Shown: positions 44,807 to 54,300 of the stretch, one piece after another
Layout: the number at the start of each line of letters is the position of its first letter
How positions within the stretch are numbered: the stretch's first letter is position 1
Assembly: GCA_032073245.1 (NCBI GenBank)
Contig: DAMANX010000004.1
Coordinates: forward strand, 124,001 to 188,000
Direction: 5' to 3'
DNA from: QVMG01 sp032073245
Lineage (GTDB): Bacteria > Bacteroidota > Bacteroidia > Bacteroidales > Tannerellaceae
DNA length: 64,000 nt
Notes under the pieces: generated by a model
What the model was told of the DNA's origin: nothing
Seen by the model: only the letters and a program-made list of their open reading frames with translations
The model's database searches: none
Program-made: the position numbers and the translations under genes

Positions 44807-45505
44807 ATGAGTATGTTACTTACTTTACAGGCGCAAACAGTTGAACAACTGCCGGATTTTTCCGAAGTAACTGTTCCTACCGAAGCACAGATGAACATCA
44901 TTGACCTTGCCTTCAAGGGAGGATGGATTATGATCGTTTTATTATTACTTTCCATTCTGGCGATCTATATATTTATTCAACGGCTTATTGTGATACGGCG
45001 GGCAGGAAAGGAAGACGAGTCCTTTATGAATCGTATCAAAGACTATATTCATGATGGAAAGATAGATTCGGCTCTTAATCTATGCCGCAGCACCAACACT
45101 CCTTCTGCGCGTATGATCGAGAAAGGAATTACCCGCCTTGGACGTCCTATGAATGACGTTATGGTCGCAATAGAAAACGTAGGTAACCTGGAAGTTGCCA
45201 AGCTTGAAAAAGGATTTCCTGTAATTGCAACTACAGCTGCCGGAGCTCCGATGTTAGGCTTCCTTGGAACGGTAACTGGTATGGTTCGTGCCTTTTTTGA
45301 CATGGCAAATGCCGGTACTAATGTGGATGTAACATTACTCTCCGGTGGTATATATGAAGCTTTGGTTACAACAGTTGGAGGCCTTGTTGTGGGGATTATT
45401 GCCTTGTTTGCTTACAATTATCTTGTATCACAAGTTGACAATGTAGTAAACAAGATGGAAGCTCGTACAATGGAATTCATGGACTTATTAAACGAACCAG
45501 CATAA
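44807..45505 (+). CDS. exbB: ExbB/TolQ/MotA-family proton channel subunit
   Basis: The 232 residues have one membrane helix near residues 41-60 (IMIVLLLLSILAIYIFI) and two in the second half (ATTAAGAPMLGFLGTVTGMV and LVTTVGGLVVGIIALFAYNYL), with the family motif GFLGTVTGM. It energises TonB-dependent transport with ExbD, using the proton gradient. It starts 26 bases after pdxJ and is followed by exbD after 8 bases. The numbering as ExbB rather than TolQ relies on the downstream TonB-like protein. Confidence 0.93.
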   Translation: MSMLLTLQAQTVEQLPDFSEVTVPTEAQMNIIDLAFKGGWIMIVLLLLSILAIYIFIQRLIVIRRAGKEDESFMNRIKDYIHDGKIDSALNLCRSTNTPSARMIEKGITRLGRPMNDVMVAIENVGNLEVAKLEKGFPVIATTAAGAPMLGFLGTVTGMVRAFFDMANAGTNVDVTLLSGGIYEALVTTVGGLVVGIIALFAYNYLVSQVDNVVNKMEARTMEFMDLLNEPA

Positions 45506-45513
45506 ACAAAACT

Positions 45514-45924
45514 ATGGCTTTAAAGAGAAGAACAAAAATAGAAGCGAACTTCAGCATGGCATCAATGACCGACGTCATTTTCCTGTTGTTGATCTTCTTT
45601 ATGGTTACCTCTACAGTAGTCATTCCGAATGCTATCAAAGTTACATTACCACAGTCGCAAAAGCAAACGGCGGCGAAACCACTTACACGGGTAACGATAG
45701 ATGCTGGATTGAATTACTATGTGGCTCTTGGCAATCAACGGGAACGTCAGGTCTCTTTTGATGAGATCACACCATTTTTGCAAGAGAGCTATACGCAGGA
45801 GCCCGATATGTTTGTTGCTCTATATGCAGACGAAACGGTTCCATACAGAGAGATTGTAAAGATTCTGAATATAGCAAACGAAAACAACTTTAGAATGGTG
45901 CTTGCCACCCGTCCACAAAGATAG
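45514..45924 (+). CDS. exbD: ExbD/TolR-family protein
   Basis: A 136-residue protein with one membrane helix (MTDVIFLLLIFFMVTSTVVI) carrying the proton-active Asp near residue 19, then a periplasmic domain ending in LATRPQR. It pairs with ExbB and touches TonB. The stop is directly adjacent to the next gene. Confidence 0.93.
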   Translation: MALKRRTKIEANFSMASMTDVIFLLLIFFMVTSTVVIPNAIKVTLPQSQKQTAAKPLTRVTIDAGLNYYVALGNQRERQVSFDEITPFLQESYTQEPDMFVALYADETVPYREIVKILNIANENNFRMVLATRPQR

Positions 45925-45939
45925 TTGAAAGCTGAAAAC

Positions 45940-46776
45940 ATGAAGTTTACAAAAGACGACACATATAGCTTAATTGGAACATTACTGTTTCACCTGGTGA
46001 TCTTCCTCATCCTGTGGTTTACGGTTCTCAAAACCGTAGTACCAGAAGAAGATGAAGGGATATTGGTGAACTTTGGTAATGTAAATGCAGCAGCCGGAAC
46101 TTTTGAACCTAGATATACCGGAGAAACTCCTATTCAGGTCACCCCTCCTCCACCTCCTCCTGTTACTCCTACTGAGACACAAGAGGAAGAACTTCTTACG
46201 CAAGATCTGGAAGAAAGTGTTGCCCTCAACGCACAACGCGAAGAAGAACGTAAACGCGAGGAAGAACGCCGTAAGCGTGAAGAAGAAGAAGAAAGGGAAC
46301 GTTTACGCAGAGAAGAAGCCGAACGTCAACGTTTAGCCGAAGAACAACGCAAACGGGAACAAGAAATCAGTAACCGCGTTGCCGGTGCATTTGGTATAGG
46401 AGGTGCAGAGGGTACCAGTCAGGGAGATGCCACAGAAGGTGAAGGAAACCAAGGTAGTCCATTTGGGAACTCTGATCATGGAGCAAATGAAGGTGTTGGC
46501 GGTTATGGGAGCTTCAATCTGAATGGTCGATCCATTGGAGCAGGCGGATTACCCCGCCCCGCATATACAATCCAGGAAGAAGGACGTATAGTAATTAATA
46601 TCACTGTAGATCCGAGAGGCAATGTAATCTATGCCGATATAGGCCGTGGCACTAATATTGATAATGCATCTATGCGTCGCAGTGCACTGGAGGCCGCTCG
46701 TCGTGCTAAATTCAATAGCATAAACGGTACAAACAACCAAACAGGAACAATTACATATCAGTATAAACTACGTTAA
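45940..46776 (+). CDS. TonB-family energy transducer
   Basis: One N-terminal membrane helix (LIGTLLFHLVIFLILWFTVL), a proline-rich spacer (VTPPPPPPVTPTETQ), a long charged Glu/Arg segment of about 60 residues and a C-terminal TonB domain (LPRPAYTIQEEGRIVINITV to the end) are seen in 278 residues. The charged segment probably spans the periplasm as a helix. ATG 45940 is preferred to TTG 45925. It would pass proton energy to SusC-type receptors. The glycine-rich patch after the charged part is a flexible linker. Confidence 0.92.
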   Translation: MKFTKDDTYSLIGTLLFHLVIFLILWFTVLKTVVPEEDEGILVNFGNVNAAAGTFEPRYTGETPIQVTPPPPPPVTPTETQEEELLTQDLEESVALNAQREEERKREEERRKREEEEERERLRREEAERQRLAEEQRKREQEISNRVAGAFGIGGAEGTSQGDATEGEGNQGSPFGNSDHGANEGVGGYGSFNLNGRSIGAGGLPRPAYTIQEEGRIVINITVDPRGNVIYADIGRGTNIDNASMRRSALEAARRAKFNSINGTNNQTGTITYQYKLR

Positions 46777-46870
46777 AGTGAAAAAATGAAGAACGAAAAG
46801 TGAAGAATGATTCATATCCAGTATTCCTTTCTTATTCCGCTTTTCGCTCTTCATTCTTCACTTTTCACTT
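46776..46870. repeat. Inverted repeat of GTGAAGAATGAAGA units
   Basis: AAGTGAAAAAATGAAGAACG on the left and TCATTCTTCACTTTTCACTT on the right are inverse with mismatches; the same unit occurs at the cysC 5' end (19951-19981). It lies between the tonB and DJ-1 genes. Confidence 0.75.
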
Positions 46871-46882
46871 AAAAGATTTTTT

Positions 46883-47428
46883 ATGAAAAAAGCTTTTGTA
46901 TTTCTTGCAACTGGCTTCGAAGAAACAGAAGCCGTTGGTACCATCGACGTATTGCGTCGGGGAGGTATTGAAACAACTGTAGTATCCATCACCCAGGAAT
47001 TAAGTGTAAGCGGAGCCCACGGCTTGGAGGTTGTAGCTGATGCTTTATATGAGGAAGTAAATTTTATTGAAGCAGATGCCCTTGTATTGCCGGGAGGTAT
47101 GCCCGGTAGCAGTAACTTGAATGCTTGTGAACCTCTAAAAACACAACTTCTAAAACATTACAATGAAGGTAAGCTTGTTGCTGCTATATGTGCCGCTCCC
47201 ATTGTGTTAGGAGGTTTAGGCATCCTGAAAGGACGTACTGCCACATGCTATCCCAGTTTCGAGTCTGCTTTAACCGGAGCTAATGTAACTGATAACCCTG
47301 TCGAAGTAGATGGCAATGTTATCACCGGCCGTGGGCCAGGCCTTGTGTTCAACTTTAGCCTGGCTATTGTTGATGCTCTACGTGGCAAAGCCGTTGCCGA
47401 AGAAGTAGCAGCGGGACTTCTCTTATAA
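46883..47428 (+). CDS. DJ-1/PfpI-family protein
   Basis: A single DJ-1 domain of 181 residues with FLATGFEETEAVGTIDVLRR (acidic residue of the active site near 17), VLPGGMPGS and the nucleophile elbow VAAICAAPIVLGG (Cys near residue 105). The family includes YajL/ThiJ-type chaperone or glyoxalase-like enzymes; the exact activity is unknown here. It follows the tonB gene after an inverted repeat and has its own terminator. Confidence 0.92.
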   Translation: MKKAFVFLATGFEETEAVGTIDVLRRGGIETTVVSITQELSVSGAHGLEVVADALYEEVNFIEADALVLPGGMPGSSNLNACEPLKTQLLKHYNEGKLVAAICAAPIVLGGLGILKGRTATCYPSFESALTGANVTDNPVEVDGNVITGRGPGLVFNFSLAIVDALRGKAVAEEVAAGLLL

Positions 47429-47451
47429 AATACCCATTCATATCATATTAT

Positions 47452-47480
47452 AGAGACAAGGCATCGCCTTGTCTCTTTTG
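47452..47480 (+). terminator. Terminator of the DJ-1 gene, a TAGAGACAAGGC repeat member
   Basis: AGAGACAAGGC-ATC-GCCTTGTCTCT is a perfect 11-bp stem followed by T residues. It belongs to the repeat family at 19196 and 37649 and appears to serve as terminator. Confidence 0.8.
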
Positions 47481-48100
47481 CTTTTAAACTATTGCTGTTT
47501 TTTTATGCTACAAATTATCATTTTGATAAAAACTAAAGTGTATTTTTCTATTTACTTGCGTCCACTATAACTTACACTTGCGTGTAATATTTTTTAACAT
47601 ATCTTTCAGACACAAGAATCATTCTATTTCTGACATTTTGATAATAGGATTTTTAATCATAAAATCATAAGTTTTCTTATTAGTTCTTTTTGTTTTATTT
47701 CCTTTTCCCTTTCCTTTTGTAGGGGTTTTTGCAACATAAACCCTGATTTCTGTAACAGAAACCTAAGTTTATGTTACAGAAATGTATTCTTCCCGATTTA
47801 ATCTATACCAGACAAAATTCATATAATCGTTATGAACATGTAGAATAAGCACATATTATGAAAATAAAAGCTTGTATAAAATATAAACTGGTTGATATTA
47901 CACTAACGAACCCTTTGCTTTTTTTGTTTTATTTGTAAGAGAAATATGAACGTTGAGTGATGTTTAAGGAGAAATAAGTAGTAGCTGTTTGCTCCAAGTT
48001 ATGTGAACTATGTTCTTAACAAATGACCAGACGGATGCTCTAATCTCTTATTATTCATTACTAAAAACGTTTTTTTGAAAGTAATTAACTATTTATTAAA
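47481..48100. other. Gene-free AT-rich stretch upstream of the recombinase
   Basis: About 620 bases hold no gene. TTTCTGTAACAGAAA (47747-47761) is palindromic, and TTTCTGTAACA is repeated inverse as TGTTACAGAAA at 47772-47782, giving two competing hairpins. TTACACTTGCGTGTAA near 47571 is another small palindrome. The stretch likely carries the recombinase promoter and long leader; I found no clean promoter pair. Confidence 0.5.
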
Positions 48101-49384
48101 ATGAGAGCAACAATCAAAATGCATGTCCGCCCCTCTTCTTTGGGACGTGACAGGGAAGGAAGCGTATTTGTGAGAGTTATACACCGTCGCCAGGCAAGTG
48201 ACTTTACTCTTTCTTTCCGTTTACATCCCTCAGAATGGGACGCAGACAAACAACAAGTAAAAACGGAACATTGTACACGTGAAAGACGGGTAGAACTATG
48301 GCGAATCGAGAAAGAACTGGAAGAACAGATGAGTTGGTTGCATCATAAAGCCAGACAGCTTAACTCAGAAGGTCGTTTAAGTGCAGTGGAACTTATCCAA
48401 CGCTATAAACAACATCAGCAAGGTGTTCTGCTTCTGCCTTTTGTCAAACAACAGAGTGCTGAACTACGCAGAAATGGCCAGGAGCGGACAGCTCGTGCCT
48501 ATCTGACCGCCTGTAAGAGGTTATTATTTTTTCTGGGATATAATGATTTGCCTATTGCACATATTAATAGCGATATGATGAATCATTTTCAGCAATGGAT
48601 GCGAGATTGTGGACGTTCCCTCAACACTGTTTCTTTTTATATGCGTATGCTACGGGCTATATACAATAAAGCAACCGATGCCCGGTTATTGGATGCTCCC
48701 GGACAAAATCCTTTCCGGGATGTTTTCACGGGCACTGAAATAACAGAGAAACGAGCACTCTCTAAAGAAAATATGAGTATACTCATACACAAATGGAAAG
48801 TGGATAAGCAAAACATCGCATTGAGCCTCTTTGTGTTTTGTTTTTTTGCTCGTGGTATGTCTTTTGTTGATCTATGTTATCTCAAAAAAACAGACATATC
48901 GGGCAACATTCTTCGCTACCGCCGCAAAAAGACGGGTCAATTACTGGAAATGCAAGTTACCCCACAAATGAAACAGATTATTGCCAACTTTGCAACCGAA
49001 ACAAAACATTCTCCCTACCTCTTCCCTCTGATAAAGACCCCGGGAACAAACGAACGCCTTCAATACGAAAATGCTTTGCGCCTCCAGAACAAGCGCCTGA
49101 AGGGCGTAGAGAAACAGTTGATACATCGTTCGCCCCTATGCAAAGTGAAAAACAAAGAGAAAAAGAAGGCCGATTTTCAATTCAATTTTCAGCTCTCGAG
49201 CCATGTAGCTCGCCATACCTGGGCCACAATAGCCAAAACCGAGCATCTGCCATTAGCAGTAATATCGGAAGCACTTGGGCATACGTCGCAGAAAACGACT
49301 ACTATCTATCTGGCGGCTTTTGACCGGAAGGTACTGGATAAGGCAAACGAAAAAATCATAAAGGCGTTGAAAATTGCCGTATAA
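48101..49384 (+). CDS. Tyrosine-family site-specific recombinase, candidate invertase
   Basis: The 427-residue enzyme has an N-terminal arm-binding part (1-55), a SAM-like core-binding domain (about 110-205) and a catalytic domain. Catalytic residues are Arg251 (FFARGMSFVD), a Lys in RRKKTGQ, His368 and Arg371 (HVARHTW), His393-type LGHTSQ and the nucleophile Tyr403 (TIYLAAFD). This is the Bacteroidales type that inverts promoters or surface genes. It stands right next to the perfect 18-bp inverted repeats at 49448 and 50630, which are likely its targets. No phage genes are around. Confidence 0.95.
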   Translation: MRATIKMHVRPSSLGRDREGSVFVRVIHRRQASDFTLSFRLHPSEWDADKQQVKTEHCTRERRVELWRIEKELEEQMSWLHHKARQLNSEGRLSAVELIQRYKQHQQGVLLLPFVKQQSAELRRNGQERTARAYLTACKRLLFFLGYNDLPIAHINSDMMNHFQQWMRDCGRSLNTVSFYMRMLRAIYNKATDARLLDAPGQNPFRDVFTGTEITEKRALSKENMSILIHKWKVDKQNIALSLFVFCFFARGMSFVDLCYLKKTDISGNILRYRRKKTGQLLEMQVTPQMKQIIANFATETKHSPYLFPLIKTPGTNERLQYENALRLQNKRLKGVEKQLIHRSPLCKVKNKEKKKADFQFNFQLSSHVARHTWATIAKTEHLPLAVISEALGHTSQKTTTIYLAAFDRKVLDKANEKIIKALKIAV

Positions 49385-49447
49385 GCTTGCAAATATTCTC
49401 TAAAAGAATTACTTTTGCCACTCTTATAGTATTGATGAATAGCTGAA

Positions 49448-49465
49448 CTGTCACTTTAGAAGTGA
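49448..49465 (+). repeat. Inverted repeat, left copy (candidate recombination site)
   Basis: CTGTCACTTTAGAAGTGA. Its exact reverse complement is at 50630-50647. The core TCACTT-TAG-AAGTGA is itself palindromic, as expected for a tyrosine recombinase core with two binding arms. Homology stops at both ends. Confidence 0.8.
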
Positions 49466-49500
49466 CGGATTTCTAATACTATGTAATATATAACACCCCG

Positions 49501-49530
49501 CAAAAATACGCCACAATTCCTGATGGGAAA
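49501..49530 (-). promoter_or_regulatory. Outward-facing promoter near the left inverted repeat
   Basis: On the minus strand: TTTC (49530-49527), 18 bases, TATTTTTG (49508-49501). The -7 box is exact, and the -33 box matches 3 of 4. It lies after the AraC stop and reads left through the repeat into the antisense of the recombinase. After inversion it would face the surface-protein gene, with a leader of about 120 bases. Confidence 0.55.
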
Positions 49531-49549
49531 TTCTTAATTCTTCCTTATT

Positions 49550-50392
49550 TCATAATAATGTTTTTTCTTTCCTGATTTTACCGGGAGGTGCTCCAAAATG
49601 CTTCTTACAATAGTCACAAAACTGTGATGGAGATAAGAATTTGAGGTCGTCTGCTAACTGTTTTAGTATCTTATCCCCGTTGATTAGTTCATATAATAAT
49701 ATTTCATTTTTCCGTCTGATTACCCACTGGTAGGCTGCCATTCCAAATGTATTTTGGAATCGTTTATAGAAAGGCGAAAGACTAAGGCAATAGGCTGATG
49801 CCAGTTCCTGTATATTCCTAACATTAAGGTAGTTATTATATACAAAAGAGGCGAAGCAATGCTTTGAATCAAGTAAGGGATAGAAGAAAAAGTATAATTC
49901 TTTCCCTGTATAAGTTTCATAAAGGAATTCAAATAAATTTTCCATTTTCTCTTTTAAAAATAAAGCATTCGCGTGTTCAATCTCTAATTCTTGTTTTAAG
50001 CAATGCAGGAAGGCCAGGAATTTATCTTTTAATTGAAGTATATCAGGACGATTCTCTATTGGATTTTTTTCCTGAGAAAATGTATGGATAAATGAATCAA
50101 AATAGCGAAAATGTTTATTTATACGAATGATAATCAAACAACTATCCTTTTCTGCATTTAAGGTATAACTATACCCCGGAAGGAATATAATCCCCCCGTT
50201 CCCTTCAATAAATTGTCGGGATGAATGGACTGACGTAACTTGAAGATATCCTTCCACAAGGAAGATAATCTCACTTTCATACACTATAACCTGCTTCCTT
50301 ATTCCGGCAGGTATTGTCAAATACTCAATTGCGGGCAAACTGTCATAAGGACGTTCCCTGAGAAAACTACTTTTTGTCTTCAGATGTGCCAT
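49550..50392 (-). CDS. AraC-family transcriptional regulator
   Basis: The 280 residues have an N-terminal cupin-like sensor part (about 1-110: LTIPAGIRKQVIVYESEIIFLVEG) and a C-terminal AraC DNA-binding domain with two helix-turn-helix units (IQELASAYCLSLSPFYKRFQ at about 194 and ILKQLADDLKFLSPSQFCDY at about 242), ending in the typical FGAPPGKIRK. It lies wholly within the two inverted repeats. It probably controls the adjacent surface-protein gene, or genes elsewhere; target unknown. Confidence 0.92.
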   Translation of the reverse strand: MAHLKTKSSFLRERPYDSLPAIEYLTIPAGIRKQVIVYESEIIFLVEGYLQVTSVHSSRQFIEGNGGIIFLPGYSYTLNAEKDSCLIIIRINKHFRYFDSFIHTFSQEKNPIENRPDILQLKDKFLAFLHCLKQELEIEHANALFLKEKMENLFEFLYETYTGKELYFFFYPLLDSKHCFASFVYNNYLNVRNIQELASAYCLSLSPFYKRFQNTFGMAAYQWVIRRKNEILLYELINGDKILKQLADDLKFLSPSQFCDYCKKHFGAPPGKIRKEKTLL

Positions 50393-50629
50393 AATGCATT
50401 TCTTCTCAAACGGTTAACAAAAGGTTTGAAAACTCATTTCTCTTTTACATCTGATGATTAGCTTTTAATTCTTTCATGGAGGCAGTGATGATAGCATTTA
50501 TGATATTCTTACACGCTCGAAGCATTCATAAATGTTTGAAAGATGTTTTAAACTGCGAAACAAGACTAATCAAACTCTTTTTATTCATCTGTTTATTAAC
50601 TACTTAAAATTTGTCAATCTTTATTTCTT

Positions 50630-50647
50630 TCACTTCTAAAGTGACAG
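50630..50647 (-). repeat. Inverted repeat, right copy (candidate recombination site)
   Basis: TCACTTCTAAAGTGACAG, the exact reverse complement of the left copy, 71 bases before the surface-protein ATG. Confidence 0.8.
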
Positions 50648-50718
50648 GTATAAACAGATACCGTTTTACACACTCAAAAATTAAAAAAGAAAAATCAAGT
50701 TTATCAAACACAAATTTT

Positions 50719-51270
50719 ATGAAACAAGTAAATGAAATGCGAAAACCAAGTAGGGCATATCTATGTATGCGCAAGTTATGGTTGCTAATTGTATTAGGAA
50801 TGATAGCAGGAATAGCACCGATGGTAGCTCAGGGTATTCAATGGGCTGGTGGTACTCCTAAACTTAACCCGGAACTTTTGATTCTGGAAGGGGAATCGGG
50901 GGAACTTGAACTTTATTTTACGGCTCGGAATGATATTCCCAAGGCCTCCGTTGAAATCGAGTTGCCGGCGAATTTTAAATATATGGGGCTTTCGGTTGGT
51001 GAAGGTATGGGTAATGGGATTACTTATTCTTCACAGTCAAAGAATGAAAAACTGACATTGACCATTACATCTAATGGGGGAATACTCGCTCAGGGTGATA
51101 ATTTTCATATTAATGTAAAGGTAGCTGCAAAATGTGGGGCTGAAAACGGTGCGGAAATTTCCGTGAAAGTGAAATCGGATGTGATGACGGTCGATAGGGG
51201 AGAAAATAATGTGCCTGTGATGGTGCAAACTCCTACTATCCGTATTACATCGCCTGAACCTAAACAGTAG
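50719..51270 (+). CDS. N-terminal piece of the giant surface protein, ends at an amber codon
   Basis: ATG 50719 gives a signal peptide (LWLLIVLGMIAGIAPMVAQG) followed by a beta-sandwich of cohesin-like character (LELYFTARNDIPKASVEIEL, ISVKVKSDVMTVDRG). After 183 residues it meets TAG (51268-51270), right after SPEPKQ. The same frame continues without break for almost 1,900 codons. So this is the front end of one long gene, cut by a nonsense codon. The frame also opens at 50611, but the extra residues do not look like a signal. Confidence 0.8.
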   Translation: MKQVNEMRKPSRAYLCMRKLWLLIVLGMIAGIAPMVAQGIQWAGGTPKLNPELLILEGESGELELYFTARNDIPKASVEIELPANFKYMGLSVGEGMGNGITYSSQSKNEKLTLTITSNGGILAQGDNFHINVKVAAKCGAENGAEISVKVKSDVMTVDRGENNVPVMVQTPTIRITSPEPKQ

Positions 51271-51303
51271 TTTAAAGAAACAGATACGGGAAAAAACTTT
51301 GAA

Positions 51304-54300
51304 TTGCAGATACAGACGGGAACAGGAAGCCTGAACGGGGTCGAACTGTTGCTCGAAATGGATACCTATGTATCCCTTACCGGTTTTGAATTGGATGGGA
51401 CAGTAATTTCGGCTACATCGAAAAGTACAAGTACTAAAAAGACTTACACTGTACAATTGGATGCTTTGAGTACGACTGCACAGAAATTAACCTTTAAGGC
51501 TGCATCCGACCGTCCGGGAACCCGTACTATCGTGACGAAAGCTAAATATCTTCAGAGTACTTCCTGTGGTGGTGAACAGACGGGGCAGTTACTGACTATG
51601 GTGATTCCTTCGCAATCGGGAACGCCGATGATATCACTAGTGAGTTCTTCTTTTGTAGATACAGAAGATAAAAATATTACTATTTATGATAATAATCTGG
51701 ATGGTATAACTCCTAACACAATAAAAACAATACATGAGAATAGTGGAAATGGTGAAGCTTGGGATTTGAGCGCAACGGTAGGTTTACTTTCTTTGGGCTA
51801 TATAGATATTGATAAAATATCTTTTCAGGTAGAAGGTGGTGAAAAGGAAAATCTGAATAAAGATGAATGTATAATAGAAAGAACAAATTTATCAGAGACG
51901 ACGGCTTATAAGTATATGAACTATGGCGATAATGAAAATAACCCTTTTCAGATTAAAATCAAATTTCCATCATATGTTACTGTAGCACCTGGAAAAAAAA
52001 TCACCTTATGGGTTCAAACTTATAATGGAAAGGTATATGACAATAAAGATAAAGATGTGTATGCTTCTTCAGTCGGCGCAGCTCTGAATGCGTGTTCTGT
52101 AAATTATACTTGTAATGATTCACAGGGTGAGCCCGGAGGAAAACAAACAAATACACGAGTAATAAGTGGATTTGCATCTCCAAAATTTGCTGTACTGCCT
52201 GATGGCTTTACTCTTAAGTCTAATCAGTCGATAACACAAAAAATATTATTCTCTGCCCCTTCTATTAATGAAAAAAGTAAATTCCGTATAACAGTGAAGC
52301 TCCCGGAGTGGATGGCGCTTGATTATGAAAATGGGATAGAAGAAGCTATTCTTTTTAAAAATGTTGCTGAAACACTGTATGAGCCAATGGCCAACACGGC
52401 AAAATATGAAAACGGGGTCTATAGTATAATATTTTCTACTACGGCTGTTTCTGCAACACAGGAACCTCAACATTATCTTTGGCTAAACTATAAGATAACG
52501 GGGTCGCTTGAAGAGGATGAAAAAGAAAGAAAAGGAACTATTCAGTACGGATTGGATTATATTATCAACGGATATTATTTAGAAAACATATCGCAGGTGA
52601 AACAACCAGTTTCTTTTATTAAAGAAGAAGGAATAAGGCTGGATAAATTCAGTTTGCAACGCACTACAAAGGGGCTAAAAGATAGCAATAACAAAAGAAA
52701 ACCGGATGATGGAACAATTGCACCGGACGAAGAAATAAATTCTTATCTCTATATTTCTGAGGATGAAGGTATGTTGAAGTGGGAAGCAACTGTATTGGAT
52801 GGAACCTATAAATACCTTTATTTACCTTTTACCACAGGAGCAAATATAAATCTCGAAAGTAAAGAAGCTCCAGGAAAAGTCAATTTTAACTCGGAAAAAA
52901 TAAATATTAAAGTAGATAATAGTTCTGTTCCGGAGGAAATGATATCAATAAATAAAATTGATGATAATTCATTTTACATTTTGTTACAGGACGCTGAAAG
53001 TAAATATTTAAAAGAGGGGAATGAAATTAAAGTTTCAGTTCCTTTTAAGGAAAAGTTATATTCCGCGTTTAATACATTTTTCAAGGGCAAATGCTTTGTG
53101 AGTAATGTGGCAATTAATAAACCGGGGGAAAGCAATGCTAATCCCGACAGGAAAGGAAAGGATTTTGTTTCTCATGAAGTACGGTTTGTATACCCGCAGT
53201 TATATTTTTATTGGAACAATGACCAGCATTATTCCAATTTCTATAATGATGAAGAAATTTCTATGGCAGGTGGATGGCAGAATATTTTCCATAATGTATT
53301 GGCTTCTCCTTATTTTGGGAATGAATACCGTTGCCACCAATATCCTTATCAGATGACCTGGGAAATGCCTGAAGGATATACACTTGTAGGAGGAATGACC
53401 GTGACCCGTGGCTCAGGTGATACTGAAGGGCCTGCCACACAGACTATATATCCTGACCCGAATCTTTCAAGCGGAAATGTATATGTTTTTGATATGGAAA
53501 GCCTCTACGACCTGGATTATGACGGGTCACCTGGTAAACCGCTGAAAGATGGTAAATGGATATTGCCGGATGACAGATGGTATCAGAATAACACTGTAAC
53601 GATTAAGCCTTCTAAAGCGGCAGCACCTGTAAGTACACTTAAACGTTCTTACTTAACTAAGAATCCTAAGACGGGTCTAACAACACCCTTGTCACGCAGT
53701 GTAACATTTAATTACCAGGGAACCACCATCTCTATCGAGCCAAGTGTTAAAAAGCTTACGGCTTACAGTACCAAAGTAAATATCCCGAATATCAACCTTG
53801 CGAACACCAGTGGCGAAGACTTTATCCATCATTTATGGTTGTATGTAGATGGCAATGTTAATAACCTGGAACTAAAAGGCTCCGGCATTACCGCAAAAGG
53901 ACAAGGATTTGAGAAAAGATGGATTAAGCTAACGGATAAAATGATCGGCGGTACAGCGATGGATTTCTCACTTGACTTTGATTTCAATGGGACAGATGAG
54001 GATATCACTATATATACTATCTGCGGATTTGATAATGAGAAATGGCCTGAACCTGATGATGAAAAGCTGAATACCTCCGCCAACCCTAATCTGGGAGCAA
54101 AGACCTCAATAAGGGTTACGATGGCTGATGCGTCGCTTACAGGAACCCTGAAAGTGTCCGATCCGAATATCGACCATCTTCAACCGTATACGGTAACTAT
54201 CACGGTTGATGGTAGGCAAAGTGAAGGCCTTTTGCGCAACCCGAAAGTAAGCCTTACCATTCCTGAAGGCCAGCATTATATACCGGGTAGTGCCACTTTC

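Larger units (their letters stand above)
49448..50647. other. Candidate invertible DNA segment (inverton) carrying an AraC regulator and a promoter
   Basis: Perfect 18-bp inverted repeats bound about 1.16 kb that hold the complete AraC-type gene (49550-50392, minus) and an outward-facing promoter near the left end (49501-49530). A tyrosine recombinase gene ends 63 bases to the left, and a large surface-protein gene starts 71 bases to the right. The 50393-50629 part is gene-free and should hold the AraC promoter. Flipping would turn the regulator and the promoter toward the surface-protein gene. Confidence 0.65.

Noticed and set aside
47481..48100. Possible inverted repeats of an inverton upstream of the recombinase
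   Set aside because: The TTTCTGTAACA copies are only 14 bases apart, which suits a hairpin and not an invertible segment; no distant inverse copy was seen.
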